DNA of 64,000 nucleotides, taken from positions 1-64,000 of the forward strand of contig NZ_BLIV01000008.1 in assembly GCF_009811755.1 (NCBI RefSeq), in the 5' to 3' direction. This document shows positions 52,589 through 61,561 of the stretch, one piece after another. Source of the stretch: Roseobacter cerasinus (GTDB taxonomy: Bacteria; Pseudomonadota; Alphaproteobacteria; Rhodobacterales; Rhodobacteraceae). The stretch's first letter is position 1. Every line of letters starts with the position of its first letter. The position numbers were made by a program, and so were the translations under genes. The notes under the pieces were generated by a model, which saw only the letters and a program-made list of their open reading frames with translations, had not been told where the DNA came from and searched no databases.

Positions 52589-53998
52589 TTATGGCATGGG
52601 CTGCATCGCATCTTCGCTGGTGTCATCTGCCTCTTGCGACGATGCGGTTTTGCGGGCCATCAACTGCTCCTGATAGGTTTCCGCCCAAGCGATCGCATCT
52701 GCAATGATATCGACCGCTTTGATCAACGTGGCGTGGTCATGCTCCGGGCTCATGGACAGGCGGAACCGGGCCTTGCCGCGCGACACAACCGGATACTCCA
52801 GAATGGTGGTCACCAGACCCTCATGGAACGCCTTGGCGCAGGCCAGCCGGGCGACGTTTTCTGGCCCCACATGCAAGGACACGATGGGAGAAGGTGCGCC
52901 ATAGACGGCGATGCCGTGATGGGCCGCGCGGTCCCGCGTAACCTCGATGTTCGACGCCAGCTTTGCCCGTCGTTCGTCGCCTTCCGGCCCGGCGGCAAGC
53001 TCCAGCCCGGTGCGTGCGACGGCGATCTGCATCGGAGACAGCGAGGTGGAGTAGGTGTAGGGTCCGGAAAAGCAGATGGCGGAGAACAAAACGCCCAGGT
53101 TTGATGTGGTCAAAAACCCGCCGTTGGTGGCAAAGGCCTTGGAAAAGGCCCCGACCACGATCAGATCAGGATCGCCAAGGATCCCTTGTGTGCCCAAGGT
53201 GCCGGTGCCGCGCGGCCCGGTGCAGCCAAGATCGTGGCAGATGTCGACCAGCAGCGCCGCCTTGCCGGCCTTGCAGATCGCAAGCAGCTCCTTGATGTCT
53301 GGCGCATCGCCATCCATCGAATAAAGCCCCTCGGTCACCACAAGCACGCCGGCCTTGGGCGCCTCCTTGCGGATGCGGGCAAGCCGTTCCGCCACCTCCG
53401 CATTGTCGAGGTGCTTGAATTTGATGACATTCTTGCAGGAGGCATTGGCGCCCTGTTTCAGGCTTTGGTGTGCATATTCGTCGATCAGGATGTAGTCATC
53501 GGGGCGCGCGATGGCAGCCACACCGCCGAAAGATGCGCCCCAACCGGTGGGAAACAACATGCCGTGGTCGTGCTGCATGTGCCGCGCCATCCAGGTCTCA
53601 AACGCACCGGAGTCCGGTGAATTCCCCAGGAGAGGGCCGGTGTTCACACTATGCAGCCGCTTGGTATCCAAAGCGGTCTGTGCGGCCGCCTTGAGCTTTG
53701 GGTGGTCAGACAAGCCCATATAGTCCACCGTCGAGAGGTTGATGCCGCTGAAATGCCGCCCCGCGAGGTCCCGCACGGTGGCTTGTGTCCCCGGATCGCC
53801 GACAACCTGTAGCCGGTGGCTGAAAACACCAGCCTGAAGCCGCCGCCGCAACCAGCCTTCAAGCCCCTGGAACCGGTCGAGGATATGGTCTGCGTTCGGG
53901 TTGAAATACCGCATCTGCCCTTTGTTCAACACACCATCAGCAGTCAGCAGGTCTGTGTTGGGGAATTTGTCTTCGAATTCATAAATGGATGGGTTCAT
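52589..53998 (-). CDS. Alpha-oxoamine synthase-family PLP enzyme
   Basis: A 469-residue fold-type I PLP enzyme like serine palmitoyltransferase, 8-amino-7-oxononanoate synthase and CqsA. Landmarks are STVDYMGLSDHPKLKAAA, HSVNTGPLLGNSPDSGAFE, EGLYSMDGDAPDI, the PLP lysine in GAFSKAFATNGGF, and RFRLSMSPEHD. DICHDLG replaces the usual DEAHS(L)G motif. It would condense an acyl thioester with an amino acid. Extended N- and C-terminal ends are present. The start overlaps the HAD gene's stop (ATGA). Confidence 0.87.
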   Translation of the reverse strand: MNPSIYEFEDKFPNTDLLTADGVLNKGQMRYFNPNADHILDRFQGLEGWLRRRLQAGVFSHRLQVVGDPGTQATVRDLAGRHFSGINLSTVDYMGLSDHPKLKAAAQTALDTKRLHSVNTGPLLGNSPDSGAFETWMARHMQHDHGMLFPTGWGASFGGVAAIARPDDYILIDEYAHQSLKQGANASCKNVIKFKHLDNAEVAERLARIRKEAPKAGVLVVTEGLYSMDGDAPDIKELLAICKAGKAALLVDICHDLGCTGPRGTGTLGTQGILGDPDLIVVGAFSKAFATNGGFLTTSNLGVLFSAICFSGPYTYSTSLSPMQIAVARTGLELAAGPEGDERRAKLASNIEVTRDRAAHHGIAVYGAPSPIVSLHVGPENVARLACAKAFHEGLVTTILEYPVVSRGKARFRLSMSPEHDHATLIKAVDIIADAIAWAETYQEQLMARKTASSQEADDTSEDAMQPMP

Positions 53999-55533
53999 TT
54001 GACTTCACTCCAGTTTTCGTCATCAAACATGACCGGTTTTCCGAGATCGATACGCTCCAGCAGATCGTGCAGGTCTATTCCGGCAAAGGCGCGCCTGTGA
54101 GATCGCGTTCCGACAATCAATTGCCCAGCATCCATTCGCTTTCGAATGATATCGGCAATCACCTGTTTCTTTTCCGCTGCCAATTCGAACGTCCTTTCCC
54201 AGCCTTTCAGAAAGCGCTGGATTTCCGCGCTGCTGCGGTCTTCGTTTTTCAAGAAACACCGGCGCGCGCGGCGCACTGCCCCGGAGGACAGGACCCGGCT
54301 GCGGGTGAAAAGCGGGGTTTGGATACCCAGGGCGTCGATTGCCTTGGGGTCATTCACATTCATCTCGTCCCGTGACAGCGTAAGTATGCGGTCAAACAGG
54401 CAATGCTCCAGATCGATGCAGGTCAGTGTGCCACTGTCCTTGCGCAGGAAGGTGTTCCTCGGGCGCCAATCGGCGTTGCTGATGATGTAGGCCGCCGCCG
54501 CATGGGCCCCGACCTCTTCGGCGATGGACGCATCGCAATCCCCGTCCCGCCACAGCTCGCCCTCGGCGGGAGATGTAAAGAGAATGGGCTCGCTGGTGTC
54601 GGTCAGGAAAGCGCGCGGAACGGTCACACCCAAAAGCGCCATCAGCTCATGCGCGGTCAGCTCCACATGCACGCTGCTCGGGTCGAGAAAGCGCTTGGCG
54701 TACCAGACCTGAGGCGCGCCGGTGTCGGAATGGCCGTACACACGGGCGACAACATTATACATGCCGAGGTCTTTGTCGTTGAGCTGATCGATCTTATCGA
54801 CCGTGAACGTCCCGCGATCCGTCTCGACAGTCTGACCAGACCGCAGCAATGGCTCAGCGGACATCGATGTCCAAAGCAATTCACTGATATGGTTGACGGA
54901 TTCCGCACGCGGCGCGGTCCCTATATGAATGGGCCGCATATGAAGGTTCAGCGGCCCGTCATAGTCATTTTTCGCGTCATCCCCGAAAAACATGCACTCC
55001 TGTGGTGTGACATCCAGCGCCTGACAGACGCCCATATAGGCCTCGGGCATGGGCTTGCGGTGGCCCGTGTCGCTGGACCAATGAATGACATCAAAGTATC
55101 GATCCAGCCCGAGATCGTAGAAGGGTTTCTTGAAGATCTGCGCCACATTCGACAGCACCGCCAGCTTCAATCCGCGCCGGTGCAGGAAGGCCAGCAAAGG
55201 CTCCACACCCCGGATGACTTCGGCCTGCGCCAAATGCGCGCTCAGCAAACCTTCTGTATGTGCAATCTCTTCCGGCGTGGCGTCGCGGCCCAGGATGGTT
55301 TCCAGAAAACCGGCTAGCGCGGCCCGATCATTGGCAAACTCAAGTGTCATGGACTGGCGCAGCGCCTCGGGCGAGATGCGGATGCCAAAATACCGCGCCA
55401 GCTTCCGCAACAACGGTCGGGTTTCGAGATTGATAAGCGTGCCGTAGACATCAAAAATAGCGACGCGCTTTTCCACCTGTGTATTCCGGGGTTGAACCCA
55501 GGGGGTTTTTACAAGCGTTTGTGTGTGCACCAT
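53995..55533 (-). CDS. HAD hydrolase fused to kinase-like domain
   Basis: A 512-residue two-domain protein. Residues 20-230 are a HAD domain: motif I FDVYGTLI (D28, then Tyr where phosphatases have Asp), motif II LSNVAQI, Lys in HRKPMPEAY, motif IV FFGDDAKNDYDG. The rest (about 240-512) resembles protein/small-molecule kinases: a Lys in WYAKRFLD, then SNADWRPRNTF and CIDLEHCLF, like catalytic and DFG-type loops. I know no standard family with this pair. It is co-translated with the oxoamine synthase gene. GGATAGAAGG supports the ATG at 55533. Confidence 0.72.
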   Translation of the reverse strand: MVHTQTLVKTPWVQPRNTQVEKRVAIFDVYGTLINLETRPLLRKLARYFGIRISPEALRQSMTLEFANDRAALAGFLETILGRDATPEEIAHTEGLLSAHLAQAEVIRGVEPLLAFLHRRGLKLAVLSNVAQIFKKPFYDLGLDRYFDVIHWSSDTGHRKPMPEAYMGVCQALDVTPQECMFFGDDAKNDYDGPLNLHMRPIHIGTAPRAESVNHISELLWTSMSAEPLLRSGQTVETDRGTFTVDKIDQLNDKDLGMYNVVARVYGHSDTGAPQVWYAKRFLDPSSVHVELTAHELMALLGVTVPRAFLTDTSEPILFTSPAEGELWRDGDCDASIAEEVGAHAAAAYIISNADWRPRNTFLRKDSGTLTCIDLEHCLFDRILTLSRDEMNVNDPKAIDALGIQTPLFTRSRVLSSGAVRRARRCFLKNEDRSSAEIQRFLKGWERTFELAAEKKQVIADIIRKRMDAGQLIVGTRSHRRAFAGIDLHDLLERIDLGKPVMFDDENWSEVK

Positions 55534-55601
55534 CCTTCTATCCTCTCAGATTGGGTCTGATAAATTGATTTGGCTGATGGGAAATTGACCAGTGTATCTC
55601 A

Positions 55602-56786
55602 TCAGAAATACCACTCCAGGCTGACAAATAGCTGATCGATATCGCGAGAATTGAAGAGGCCATCGCTCTGATCAGATGCATCGGCGTAGATGTATTCGAA
55701 AGACGCGCGCAAATTGTCGGAGATCCGCGAACTCACATTGAAGGAGCCGATGAAATCGCCATCGTCGGTATCAATGATGACCCCGAGTTCAATTTCGGTA
55801 TCGAAGGTGTTGGACAGCCGAAATTGTGTTCCGAGGAATATGTCGTTTTCGAAAGCGACTGATGGATCGTCGCGGCGTGAATCATGATAGTATTCCGCAA
55901 AGAGCGAGGTTTCCGAAGGAATTCCAATGATATCGCCGATGATGTATTCGACGCCCAGAATGGCTGACCAATAGGTGCTGTCGCTGTCTGGCCAGACCTT
56001 CACGCCCTCGAATTTGTAGAGCAAAGGGCCAGTGGTGTACTGCGCCTCCGCCCCAATCTGCTCGCCCTGCACGTAATTGGGGATCAGGGTGTTCGTCGCC
56101 GTATCCACTTGGAATTCGGGTTGGCGCAGGGTCCCGTCAAAGGCAAAGATGCCATATTCCAGATTGCCCACACCCCCCGACAGGCGCAGGGCAAAATCGG
56201 TGTGATCCGCGCCATCGCTCGCTTCAAACGTGCTTCTGCTGTCGTCGACGGGCAAGCCGAGGCCCCAGGTTCGGCCTGTGGCGCCGAAATCCAGTTCTTC
56301 GAACCCCGGCAGAACAAAGGCCTCAACCGTCACCGACGGCGCAAAGTAGCGCACCGCGATCATGCGCTGACCCAGCCCCTGATCAAAGAACTGGTCGCGG
56401 ATCTGGTCGCGCTGGTTGATCACATTTACGACGTTGCGCCCCTCGGCCACGCCCCAGAACACCAGGTCGTAGCCTGCGTCGATCTGCCAGTTTCCCCGCT
56501 GCCAGGTCAGCTTGGCGATTGTCGGGTCGATATAGCTGCCATCCAGACCATCCAGGTTGGTGCGACCATAAAGCCGCAGGTCATAAGACAGGCTGTCGGT
56601 CAACGCGCCGCCGGAGCGGATTTCACCGGTGAGACTGTAAATCTGACGCGGCTCTCCATCAAAGGTGAGGAAATTCCGCGCTTCGATCCCGACGAACCCA
56701 TCAAGCGAAAAGGTGTCCGCACCTGCGGGCAGAGCCAGCGCAAGCGACAGGGCAGCCGCCGGGCGTATGATGCGGACAGAGGCCAT
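55602..56786 (-). CDS. Outer-membrane beta-barrel protein
   Basis: A 394-residue protein with a signal peptide (ending PAGA) and many alternating amphipathic strands rich in Tyr, Gly and Asp, ending with a C-terminal aromatic (EWYF), the sorting signal of outer-membrane barrels. The ATG at 56786 overlaps the LolA-like stop (TGATG). Barrels of this type sit beside RND/LolA-like pairs in lipid-export cassettes. A porin for the exported compound is plausible. Confidence 0.78.
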   Translation of the reverse strand: MASVRIIRPAAALSLALALPAGADTFSLDGFVGIEARNFLTFDGEPRQIYSLTGEIRSGGALTDSLSYDLRLYGRTNLDGLDGSYIDPTIAKLTWQRGNWQIDAGYDLVFWGVAEGRNVVNVINQRDQIRDQFFDQGLGQRMIAVRYFAPSVTVEAFVLPGFEELDFGATGRTWGLGLPVDDSRSTFEASDGADHTDFALRLSGGVGNLEYGIFAFDGTLRQPEFQVDTATNTLIPNYVQGEQIGAEAQYTTGPLLYKFEGVKVWPDSDSTYWSAILGVEYIIGDIIGIPSETSLFAEYYHDSRRDDPSVAFENDIFLGTQFRLSNTFDTEIELGVIIDTDDGDFIGSFNVSSRISDNLRASFEYIYADASDQSDGLFNSRDIDQLFVSLEWYF

Positions 56787-57571
56787 CACGACACCCGCTG
56801 GAACCGGTTGGCGCTGAAGTTCGATTCAGCCGTGCCGGTGGCCGTGAAGGTAGAAAAGGAGATCTGGGTGGTGCTGCCCTTGGCGTGATCTGTCATCACC
56901 AGGAGATGCGGCCGCCAAATGGCCCCGCCGCCGTAGGATTTGTACCGGCTGAGCTGCAGCGTTTTCACATGCTCGCCCCGACGGTTGAAGTAATGGTTTT
57001 GCACCGGCTGATAGTGCGACGGGTCAAGATAGGAGCGCAGCGCGGCATAGCCTGTGCCCGAATATGTCGGGGCATAATCGACCTGGATCAGCGTCTTGCC
57101 TCCTACAGAGGCATTCGCCGCAGCGCTGAACTTGAATTTCTCCAGCTCGAAGGAGGATAGATCTTCATAGGCGAAATCGCTGCCCACGAACGCACCGCTG
57201 CGGTTGGAGGAGGAGATCCGCTTGACCCGGCCTACCGACGGCAGCAGCAGCCATTGCTGATCGTTCCCGTCAAGCGCCGAATGCGTCAGGACCGACACAC
57301 CCCGCACGTCCGCCGGGCTGGAAAAGACGTTGATCACGCGGTTGCCCGAGTTGGACGTCTCCAGCACATATTGGCGCATTTTGCGTTCGGTGCTGCGGCC
57401 CCGAGCGGTGATGGTCATGGTCACATCGGCCATCGAATTTGTCAGGCCGCGCCGCATTTCGCGGCTCTTGCGCATGATGTCCTCGGGGTTGCTGGCCAGG
57501 GCGAACCGGGGAAGCGTGATTGCTGCGACACCAGTGGCCAGCAGGGTCCGGCGGGAAATCTTGGTAGACAT
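56786..57571 (-). CDS. LolA-like outer-membrane lipoprotein-sorting protein
   Basis: Periplasmic protein of 261 residues with a LolA/LppX-like fold (REMRRGLTNSMADVTMTI; QQWLLLPSVGRVKRI; GAFVGSDFAYEDLSSFE). The signal peptide SRRTLLATGVAAITLPRFAL carries a twin-arginine motif, so Tat export is likely. The ATG at 57571 follows AAAGGAAA. Proteins of this family work with MMPL/RND transporters to carry lipids across the periplasm, matching the gene next door. Confidence 0.83.
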   Translation of the reverse strand: MSTKISRRTLLATGVAAITLPRFALASNPEDIMRKSREMRRGLTNSMADVTMTITARGRSTERKMRQYVLETSNSGNRVINVFSSPADVRGVSVLTHSALDGNDQQWLLLPSVGRVKRISSSNRSGAFVGSDFAYEDLSSFELEKFKFSAAANASVGGKTLIQVDYAPTYSGTGYAALRSYLDPSHYQPVQNHYFNRRGEHVKTLQLSRYKSYGGGAIWRPHLLVMTDHAKGSTTQISFSTFTATGTAESNFSANRFQRVS

Positions 57572-57617
57572 GGTTTTTCCTTTCAACTTGGAGCTTTGGA
57601 AGCGTTGGGTCGGATCG

Positions 57618-60014
57618 TCATGATGAAGGTTTGGGGGTGGCGGACGGTGCCACCGTCGTCTCGGCCCAAGCGGCAGACTTGGGTTTGGCATCCTCTCGGC
57701 CCTCGTCCTTTGGAAGCAAGAGCGCCGGCAGGAAGGTCAGATCCACCACGAGGGCCACGAAGAGCACGGCGGCGGCGAGGATGCCAAAGACCTGATAGGG
57801 CGCGAAGGAGGCGAAGACCGACACGCCGAAGGCCACCATCAGCACCAGCGTGGTGGCACAGAGCGCCACACCAGTCTCGGCAAACACGCCTTCAAAGGCT
57901 TGCCGCGCGCTGAGACCCAGGCGCTTGAGGCGCTGGAATTCCGACAGGATATGCACGGTGTCATCGATGGCGATACCGAGCGTGATGCTCACCACAAGCA
58001 CGGTGCCGACGTTCAGGTTTTCCTGCAGCAGCCACAGGCCCAGCCCCCCGATCAGCAGCGGGGTCATATTCGGCAAGAGGGCAATCGCAGCCAGCTTGAA
58101 GGATCTGAAGGCCATCCAAAGCAGGCCACTGATCAGCAGCAGGGCGATGCCGACGGAGGAGAGGAAGGAACCCACTACATAGCTTTCCTGCCGCTGGTAG
58201 AGCGCATATTTGCCCGTCACCGTCGCATCGAGGCCAAGCCGCGCGGCCTCTTCTTCGATCAGAGCGATCTCCTGCAGAGCTTGGGAGGAGCTGCTCACCC
58301 GCCACATCACGGTCAGCCGCAGAGCGTCGCTTTGCGTCGAGATGCGGTTGTCCACAGACAGACCAAGCGGCAGACCCATGGTGTAGAACAGAAGCTCTTG
58401 CGCGATGACGCTCTGGGTATCGGCCAGGCGGTATTCATTTTCGTCGCCATCGTTCAGCGCACGACGAGACGCTTTCAGAAAGTCGACGATGGAGAGCACC
58501 TGGACCACGTCCGAGCGCGCCTCGATCCACTGTTCAAGCGTGTCGACCCGCCGCAGAAAGTCAGGATCTTTGGCACAATCGGCACATCCAGCTTCGATCA
58601 TGATCTCGATGTTGCGGGCTGAGCCGACGCCTGCGTCGATGGCTTCGACCCCATTGCGCAGCGGGTGGCCTTCGGTAAAGTAAGCCACCGGGTCCGCATC
58701 GATCTTCACTTGCGATCCGGCGAAGCTGCCTACTAGGATCAAGGCGGCAAACCCGGCAAGGATCGGCTTGCGATAGGCCGCCAGCCAGCGGACAAGGGTT
58801 TTGGTCCGCTCCGGCGCAAGGCGCATCGGCTCGCCTGCACGCGCCCCGCCGAACGGCAAGAGCAGCAGCAGCGGGCCGAGCAGCAGATAGGATAGCAGCC
58901 AGGCCAAGACGACCCCGGCAGATGCAGCCAGCCCCAGCTCGGCAATTGTCTTGATGTCGGAGACAGAGAAGCTGATGAACCCGATGGCTGTGGTCACCGT
59001 TGTGATCAGCGTAGGCTTTACGTTCTTGGTCAGCGCGTAGAGTGCTGCTTGCTTGCGGTCGGGTTGGTCTTTCTGAGCCAGGCGGTAGGTTACCAGAATG
59101 TGCAGGCAATCGGCGACGGCCACACCGATCATGATCTGCGGCAGCACCGTTGTGATCGACGTCATCTGCACGCCCAGCCAGCCCGCCAGCCCCAGCACCC
59201 CAAGCGCCGAGGTCACAATGACCACCATCGCATAGACCACACACCACACACTTCGCAGCACGGCAAAGATGATCAGCACGCAGGCCAGCAGCAGCAGCGG
59301 AATGATCTTGGCGTTGTCCGCCTCTGCGATCTCGGCGAAAGAGGCCACCAGCATGGGTGCTCCAACAAGGTGGAACGTGTGCCCAGTGCCTCTCTCTTCC
59401 GCTCGCGCGACCAGATCGCGCGCCGCAGCAACGACCTTGGCCGCATCGGGCGCGGTCTCACCACTGGGCCGCAACGTGCCGAACAGCAGCGCCATGGTGC
59501 CGTCAGGCGAAACCAGGTAGCCCGGCAGTGTTTCGTGCGACAGCGCGATCTCCTCGCGGTCGGTCAGAAAATCCGCGCTCAACTCTGCTGACGGCGCGAT
59601 CAGCGGCTCGACAAGAATGTCATCACCCTCAGCGAAGGCCCGTTGATAGTTGGTGAGGGAATCCACGCGGATGACCTCGGGCAGCTGCCACATCTCGTCG
59701 GTCAGCGCATGCAGCAGCGCGATGGACGCGGGGTTGAACAGGCCCTCGGTGTTCTGCACGGCGATGATGATGGAATCGTCATTGCCGAAGGTGTCCTCGA
59801 AGCGGTCGAAATCCTGCAGCCAGGTGTCGCTTTCATGGAAGTATCCGGCATAGCTGAAATCGGCCTGAAGCCGCGCGAGGCCGGAGAACGCAAAGGCCAT
59901 CACGAGCACCCCACAGAGCAGGGCAAGCCGCGGATAGGTCGCCAGCACCCTGGTCAGGGACCGGGCAAATCGCGGGTGCGCGTGCTGTTTCGGATCAAGC
60001 GGTGATGCAGACAT
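57618..60014 (-). CDS. MMPL/RND-family lipid transporter
   Basis: A 798-residue inner-membrane protein with twelve helices in two repeats of 1 + 5, and large periplasmic loops after TM1 and TM7. Core helices include SITTVLPQIMIGVAVADCLH and VVSITLGIAIDDTVHILSEF, with the TM4/TM10 acidic residues expected for proton use. It resembles HpnN/MmpL-type hydrophobic-compound exporters. ATG 60014 with AAGGAG upstream was preferred to a TTG nine bases earlier. It overlaps the ligase gene by 20 bases. Confidence 0.88.
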   Translation of the reverse strand: MSASPLDPKQHAHPRFARSLTRVLATYPRLALLCGVLVMAFAFSGLARLQADFSYAGYFHESDTWLQDFDRFEDTFGNDDSIIIAVQNTEGLFNPASIALLHALTDEMWQLPEVIRVDSLTNYQRAFAEGDDILVEPLIAPSAELSADFLTDREEIALSHETLPGYLVSPDGTMALLFGTLRPSGETAPDAAKVVAAARDLVARAEERGTGHTFHLVGAPMLVASFAEIAEADNAKIIPLLLLACVLIIFAVLRSVWCVVYAMVVIVTSALGVLGLAGWLGVQMTSITTVLPQIMIGVAVADCLHILVTYRLAQKDQPDRKQAALYALTKNVKPTLITTVTTAIGFISFSVSDIKTIAELGLAASAGVVLAWLLSYLLLGPLLLLLPFGGARAGEPMRLAPERTKTLVRWLAAYRKPILAGFAALILVGSFAGSQVKIDADPVAYFTEGHPLRNGVEAIDAGVGSARNIEIMIEAGCADCAKDPDFLRRVDTLEQWIEARSDVVQVLSIVDFLKASRRALNDGDENEYRLADTQSVIAQELLFYTMGLPLGLSVDNRISTQSDALRLTVMWRVSSSSQALQEIALIEEEAARLGLDATVTGKYALYQRQESYVVGSFLSSVGIALLLISGLLWMAFRSFKLAAIALLPNMTPLLIGGLGLWLLQENLNVGTVLVVSITLGIAIDDTVHILSEFQRLKRLGLSARQAFEGVFAETGVALCATTLVLMVAFGVSVFASFAPYQVFGILAAAVLFVALVVDLTFLPALLLPKDEGREDAKPKSAAWAETTVAPSATPKPSS

Positions 60015-61560
60015 CTTCTTCAATCTCCTTGGGTTTCACCCGGGTCAGCCAGTTGTCACGCAGGGCCCGTTTCAGGATTTTGCCGGAGGGGCCGAGGGGG
60101 AACTCCGCGACAAACCAGATTTCATTGGGATGTTTGTACTTCGCCAAAAGGCTGCGCACCGTGGTCTCGATCTGGGCGTGCGCCTGCGTGAGCGTGGCTC
60201 CATCATGCAGGATAACGGCAGCCAGAATACGCTCGCCCCGGACCGGGTCAGGCAGGCCCACAACCGCCACATCACGCACCCAAGCCGTCGTGCGGATCGC
60301 ATCCTCCACCTCCAGCGGTACGATGTTGTAGCCGCTCTTGATGATCAGGTCTTTCTTGCGCCCGACGATAAAGCAGAACCCGTCCGCATCGATGTAGCCA
60401 AGATCGCCGGTGTGCAGCCAACCGTCCCGGAGGACCTGCGCGGTTTCATCCGGGCAGTTGAGGTAGCCAAGCATCATGTTGCCGCCGCGAAAGACCAGCT
60501 CTCCGACCACACCCGCCGGGCAAGGGCGGCCGGCGTTGTCGATCACGCGGCCTTGCATGCCCACATAGGGTTGCCCGACCGATCCGATCTTGCGCCGATT
60601 GGGGGGCGGGCCGTTGCTGGCCACGCTGACGGTTGTCTCGGTCAGCCCGTATCCTTCAAAGATCGTCGTGTTAAAGCGCCGCTCAAATTCCGACAACAGA
60701 TCGCTGTTCATGGCGGCGCCACCTGTCAGGCAGACGTCGAGGACGGGAAAGGTCAGATCGGGCCGGGCCGCGCCTTGCTTCAGCAGAAAGTCATACATGG
60801 TCGGCACACCGGCGAACCAGTGGATGTCATCCCGCGCGAGGCTTGTCGCACAGGCCTCAGGGTCGAAGCGTGCATGCAGCACAACTGTCATCCGCCGTCT
60901 GATCGCCGTGCTGACCAGCGCATTGAGCGCGTAGGCGTGAAACAGCGGCAAGACGCAGAGGATACGGGTGCCCGGCGCGGGGTCGAAGGCTGTGCAGATC
61001 ATATCGACCTGCGTCTGCAGGCCCCGATCCGAGATCATGACCCCTTTGGAGGGGCCGGTTGTCCCCGATGTGTAGAGCGTGAGCATATGTTGGTCGGGGT
61101 GGATGGGATTGCACACAGCGTCGCCGCCCGTGTCGCAGAAGCGGTCGAACGTCATATGCGGCCCGGCATAATCACCGACGACGATGATGTCCGGAGCCTC
61201 CGCCAGACCTGCGATCGCCTCCTCAACCACGTCAAGGAACTGCCCAGAGACAAAAAGCAGCTTCAGGGCACTGTCACGAATGATGTGGCGCGCCTCGCGC
61301 GGGGTCAGCAGAACGCTCATCGGCGTCACCACCCGGCCGTCAAAGAAAGCGCCATAGGTGACGTATAGAAACTCCGGTAGGTTCGGCAGCATGACCCCGA
61401 CGGCCGCTTTGCGCGGCAAGGGCGCCGATTGCAGCGCGGCGGCGACCCGGCAGGCCCGGTCGTGAAAGTTGCGATAGCTGATGCCCTGCCCCTCGAATTC
61501 CAGGGCGATGGCATCAGGGCACTCCCGCGCCGCGCTCACCAGATCCCGGTAGATCGCCAT
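59995..61560 (-). CDS. Acyl-CoA/ACP synthetase (AMP-binding ligase)
   Basis: A 521-residue acyl-adenylate enzyme. Adenylation motifs: LYTSGTTGPSKGVM, GYGLTETTVSVASNG, GWLHTGDLGYIDADG, DLIIKSGYNIVPLEVED and the catalytic Lys in GPSGKILKRAL. It activates a fatty or aryl acid for the acyltransferase or oxoamine-synthase steps. The ATG at 61560 follows the previous stop by one base. Confidence 0.9.
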   Translation of the reverse strand: MAIYRDLVSAARECPDAIALEFEGQGISYRNFHDRACRVAAALQSAPLPRKAAVGVMLPNLPEFLYVTYGAFFDGRVVTPMSVLLTPREARHIIRDSALKLLFVSGQFLDVVEEAIAGLAEAPDIIVVGDYAGPHMTFDRFCDTGGDAVCNPIHPDQHMLTLYTSGTTGPSKGVMISDRGLQTQVDMICTAFDPAPGTRILCVLPLFHAYALNALVSTAIRRRMTVVLHARFDPEACATSLARDDIHWFAGVPTMYDFLLKQGAARPDLTFPVLDVCLTGGAAMNSDLLSEFERRFNTTIFEGYGLTETTVSVASNGPPPNRRKIGSVGQPYVGMQGRVIDNAGRPCPAGVVGELVFRGGNMMLGYLNCPDETAQVLRDGWLHTGDLGYIDADGFCFIVGRKKDLIIKSGYNIVPLEVEDAIRTTAWVRDVAVVGLPDPVRGERILAAVILHDGATLTQAHAQIETTVRSLLAKYKHPNEIWFVAEFPLGPSGKILKRALRDNWLTRVKPKEIEEDVCITA

Positions 61561-61561
61561 C

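Noticed and set aside
54403-55317. 304-codon plus-strand frame over the HAD-kinase gene
   Set aside because: Antisense shadow; the minus strand has clear HAD motifs and overlapping starts with its neighbours.
53995-55533. Simple assignment of the HAD domain as the phosphatase of butyrolactone synthesis
   Set aside because: Motif I is DVY rather than the DxD of phosphatases, so the role cannot be claimed from sequence.
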